NCBI RefSeq assembly: GCF_010731535.1
Contig: NZ_AP022581.1
Span: forward strand, 2,985,952 to 3,049,951
DNA: 64,000 nt
Reading direction: 5' to 3'
DNA from: Mycobacterium lacus
GTDB lineage: Bacteria > Actinomycetota > Actinomycetes > Mycobacteriales > Mycobacteriaceae
In this document: positions 61,560 to 64,000 of the stretch, in pieces
Numbering within the stretch: position 1 is the first letter of the stretch
Layout: every line of letters begins with the position of its first letter
The notes under the pieces: model-generated
Told to the model about the DNA's origin: nothing
The model's input: only the letters and a program-made list of their open reading frames with translations
The model's database searches: none
Position numbers and translations under genes: made by a program

Positions 61560-64000
61560 TGCGCACCGCATTCAGCCGAATCTCCGCCATGACCGCGCAG
61601 CAACGCGCCGCCCTGGCCGACGAGTTCGACAAGATCTCGCGCATCGCGGTGGCGGAGCCGATTGCGGTGGTGGGGATCGGTTGCCGCTTTCCGGGCGAAG
61701 TCAGCGGGCCGGAAAGCTTCTGGGACTTGCTGGTCGAAGGCCGCGATGCGATCTCGCGGATACCGTCCGATCGATGGGACGCGGAGGACTTCTACCACCC
61801 CGACCCTCTGACGCCGGGGAGGATGACGACGAAATGGGGCGGTTTCGTACCCGACATCGCAGGATTCGACGCCGAGTTCTTCGGCATCGCCCCGCGCGAG
61901 GCCGCGGCGATGGACCCCCAGCAGCGGATGCTGCTGGAGGTTGCCTGGGAAGCCCTCGAACATGCCGGCATTCCACCGGATTCCCTCGGCGGCACCCGGA
62001 CCGGCGTCATGATGGGCGTCTACTTCAACGAATACCAATCGATGTTGGCGGCAAGCCTGGAGAATGTGGACGCCTACAGTGGCACGGGAAACGCCCACAG
62101 CATCACGGTCGGCCGGATCTCCTACCTGTTGGGGCTGCGCGGTCCGTCGGTGGCGGTGGACACCGCGTGTTCGTCATCGCTGGTAGCGGTGCATCTCGCC
62201 TGCCAAAGTTTGCGCCTGCGGGAAACGGACCTGGCTCTGGCCGGCGGAGTAAGCGTCACCCTCCGCCCAGAGACCCAAATCGCGATTTCCGCATGGGGAT
62301 TGCTCTCCCCGCAGGGCCGGTGCGCCACGTTCGACGCGGCGGCGGACGGGTTTGTGCGGGGCGAGGGCGCCGGTGTGGTGGTGCTCAAGCGGTTGACCGA
62401 CGCGGTGCGCGACGGCGACCGGGTGCTAGCGGTGGTGCGCGGGTCGGCGGTCAACCAGGATGGTCGTTCCAATGGTGTCACCGCGCCGAATACGGCCGCG
62501 CAGTGCGACGTGATCGCCGATGCGCTGCGATCCAGCGATGTTGCGCCCGAAACCGTGAACTACGTCGAAGCGCACGGAACCGGCACCGTGCTGGGCGATC
62601 CGATCGAGTTCGAGGCGCTGGCCGCCACCTATGGCCGAGGCGACAGCCCGTGTGCACTGGGGGCCGTGAAGACCAATATCGGCCACACCGAGGCGGCGGC
62701 CGGGATCGCGGGCTTCATCAAGGCGGCGCTGGCGGTACAACGGTCCACGATCCCGCCGAATCTGCACTTCTCGCAATGGAATCCAGCCATCGATGCCGCC
62801 TCGACCAGGTTCTTCGTTCCCACCGAAAACGTGGCCTGGCCGACCGCGGAGGGGCCCCGGCGTGCGGCGGTGTCGTCGTTCGGATTGGGTGGGACGAACG
62901 CGCACGTGGTGATCGAGCAGGGTCAGGAGGTGGCCCCGGCGCCCGCGCGAGCTGCTGACCACGAAGTGTCGACGTTGATAGTGGCGGGCAAGACCCCGCA
63001 GCGGGTGGCCGCCACGGCCGGTGTGCTGGCCGACTGGATGGAGGGGCCGGGCGCCGAGGTGGCGTTGGCCGACGTGGCCCACACCGTCAACCACCACCGG
63101 GCCCGGCACGCCAAGTTCGGCACCGTGGTTGCCCGCGACCGCGCCCAGGCGGTGGCGGGATTGCGCGCGCTGGCCGCCGGCCAGCTCGCCCCGGGCGTGG
63201 TGGGCCCGCACCCCGGCCCATCCGACGGCTCTCACGGGCCGGGCACGGTGTTCGTCTATTCCGGGCGCGGATCCCAATGGGCCGGGATGGGCCGCCAATT
63301 GCTGGCCGACGAACCGGCTTTCGCCGCCGCCTTGGCCGAGCTGGAACCCGTGTTTGTCGAGCAGGCCGGGTTCTCGCTGCGCGACGTGATCGCCGAAGGC
63401 AAGGAACTGGCCGGCATCGAGCAGATCCAGCTGGGCCTGATCGGCATGCAGCTGGCGCTGACCGCGCTGTGGCGCTCCCACGGCGTGACACCCGACCTGG
63501 TGATCGGCCACTCCATGGGTGAGGTGGCCGCCGCCGTGGTGGCTGGAGCGCTCACCCCGGCCGAGGGATTGCGGGTGACCGCGACCCGGTCGCGGCTGAT
63601 GGCCCCGCTGTCCGGGCAGGGCGGCATGGCACTGCTGGAACTCGACGCGGCGGCGACCGAGGCGTTGATCACCGACCACCCGCAGGTGACGTTGGGGATC
63701 TACAACTCGCCGCGGCAGACCGTGATCGCCGGACCCACCGACCAGATCGATGAGTTGATCACCCGGGTGCGCGCGCAGAATCGGTTCGCCAGCCGGGTCA
63801 ACATCGAGGTGGCCCCGCACAATCCGGCGATGGATGCGCTGGCGCCCCAGATGCGTGCGGAATTAGCGGATTTGACCCCGCGAAACCCGACGATCCCGAT
63901 CATCTCCACCACCTACCAGGATCTGGACACCAACCCGGTCTTCGACGCCGAGCACTGGGCCACCAACATGCGCAACCCGGTGCACTTCCAGCAGGCCATC
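61559..64000 (+). CDS. ppsB: Type I polyketide synthase PpsB, N-terminal part (cut by window end)
   Basis: The start ATG overlaps the ppsA TGA (ATGA at 61556-61561 region). The 814 residues in the window begin [20 protein letters not shown], a docking-type N-terminus. KS follows at about 30-450 with Cys204 (DTACSSSL) and [10 protein letters not shown], then AT with Ser652 ([10 protein letters not shown]). There is no ACP before the KS. The frame is open to the last base; KR and ACP domains are expected beyond it. Second extension module of phthiocerol synthesis. Confidence 0.94.
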   Translation, partial: MRTAFSRISAMTAQQRAALADEFDKISRIAVAEPIAVVGIGCRFPGEVSGPESFWDLLVEGRDAISRIPSDRWDAEDFYHPDPLTPGRMTTKWGGFVPDIAGFDAEFFGIAPREAAAMDPQQRMLLEVAWEALEHAGIPPDSLGGTRTGVMMGVYFNEYQSMLAASLENVDAYSGTGNAHSITVGRISYLLGLRGPSVAVDTACSSSLVAVHLACQSLRLRETDLALAGGVSVTLRPETQIAISAWGLLSPQGRCATFDAAADGFVRGEGAGVVVLKRLTDAVRDGDRVLAVVRGSAVNQDGRSNGVTAPNTAAQCDVIADALRSSDVAPETVNYVEAHGTGTVLGDPIEFEALAATYGRGDSPCALGAVKTNIGHTEAAAGIAGFIKAALAVQRSTIPPNLHFSQWNPAIDAASTRFFVPTENVAWPTAEGPRRAAVSSFGLGGTNAHVVIEQGQEVAPAPARAADHEVSTLIVAGKTPQRVAATAGVLADWMEGPGAEVALADVAHTVNHHRARHAKFGTVVARDRAQAVAGLRALAAGQLAPGVVGPHPGPSDGSHGPGTVFVYSGRGSQWAGMGRQLLADEPAFAAALAELEPVFVEQAGFSLRDVIAEGKELAGIEQIQLGLIGMQLALTALWRSHGVTPDLVIGHSMGEVAAAVVAGALTPAEGLRVTATRSRLMAPLSGQGGMALLELDAAATEALITDHPQVTLGIYNSPRQTVIAGPTDQIDELITRVRAQNRFASRVNIEVAPHNPAMDALAPQMRAELADLTPRNPTIPIISTTYQDLDTNPVFDAEHWATNMRNPVHFQQAI
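62870..64000 (+). repeat. ppsB copy of the near-identical KS-end/AT block (continues past window end)
   Basis: Direct repeat of 57468-58598. The five differences produce two amino-acid changes (Phe to Leu in SSFGxGGTN and Thr to Ala in APAPxRAADH); the other three are silent. The end of the repeat is not reached in the window. Confidence 0.9.

Overview
The window is a chromosomal segment of a slow-growing, pathogen-type Mycobacterium. GC is high, GTG starts are frequent, and ATGA/GTGA gene overlaps are common. The gene order follows the stretch I know from M. tuberculosis as Rv2887 to Rv2932 (orthology is inferred from remembered order and sequence; no search was run). The window ends inside the phthiocerol dimycocerosate (PDIM/DIM) locus: tesA, fadD26, ppsA and the start of ppsB. 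That locus points to a lineage such as M. kansasii/gastri, M. marinum or M. haemophilum rather than an environmental fast grower. I do not name a species.

Layout. 1-3.3 kb: end of a MarR regulator, amiC, and tsf-rpsB. 3.5-5.3 kb: a secreted M23-like protein and a PPE protein. 5.7-14 kb: xerC, a siderophore-interacting protein, dprA, a YifB-type AAA protein, yraN, fdhD and fdhF. 14-22 kb: a translation/secretion cluster (DUF2469, rnhB, lepB, rplS, then trmD, rimM, khpA, rpsP) with lppW and an IS1634-type insertion sequence in the middle. 22-30.4 kb: an NTF2-like protein, dacB2, a frameshifted LysR gene with a small membrane ORF, TetR, a D-aminoacylase-like protein, pknI and an amidohydrolase. 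30.4-32 kb: ffh.

The accessory block lies at 32.0-37.5 kb, between ffh and a helicase gene that I expect to be its direct neighbour. It starts with a 56-bp tandem repeat array that abuts the predicted -10 of ffh. Next come a truncated ISNCY-like transposase that appears to have inserted in an IS110 transposase fragment, a 13E12/HNH (DUF222) gene with a LexA-type SOS box at its predicted transcription start, and an intact htpG. 37.6-51.7 kb returns to the core: helicase, glnD-glnB-amt, ftsY, smc, a fused OsmC-acylphosphatase ORF, mutM (fpg), rnc and a YceD-type protein. 51.7-64 kb holds sepIVA and, on the opposite strand, tesA followed by the fadD26-ppsA-ppsB operon.

Working relationships. 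The amt-glnB-glnD genes form a nitrogen-sensing unit. ffh and ftsY are the two SRP GTPases, and lepB is the signal peptidase of the same export route. fadD26 activates a fatty acid as its adenylate and passes it to the N-terminal ACP of PpsA; PpsA and PpsB add the first extender units of phthiocerol, and TesA is the thioesterase of the pathway. The most notable signals are the 99.6 percent identity of the AT regions of ppsA and ppsB, the promoter-abutting repeat array and displaced htpG, the LexA-controlled 13E12 gene, the OsmC-AcyP fusion, and a 16-bp repeat set upstream of lppW.
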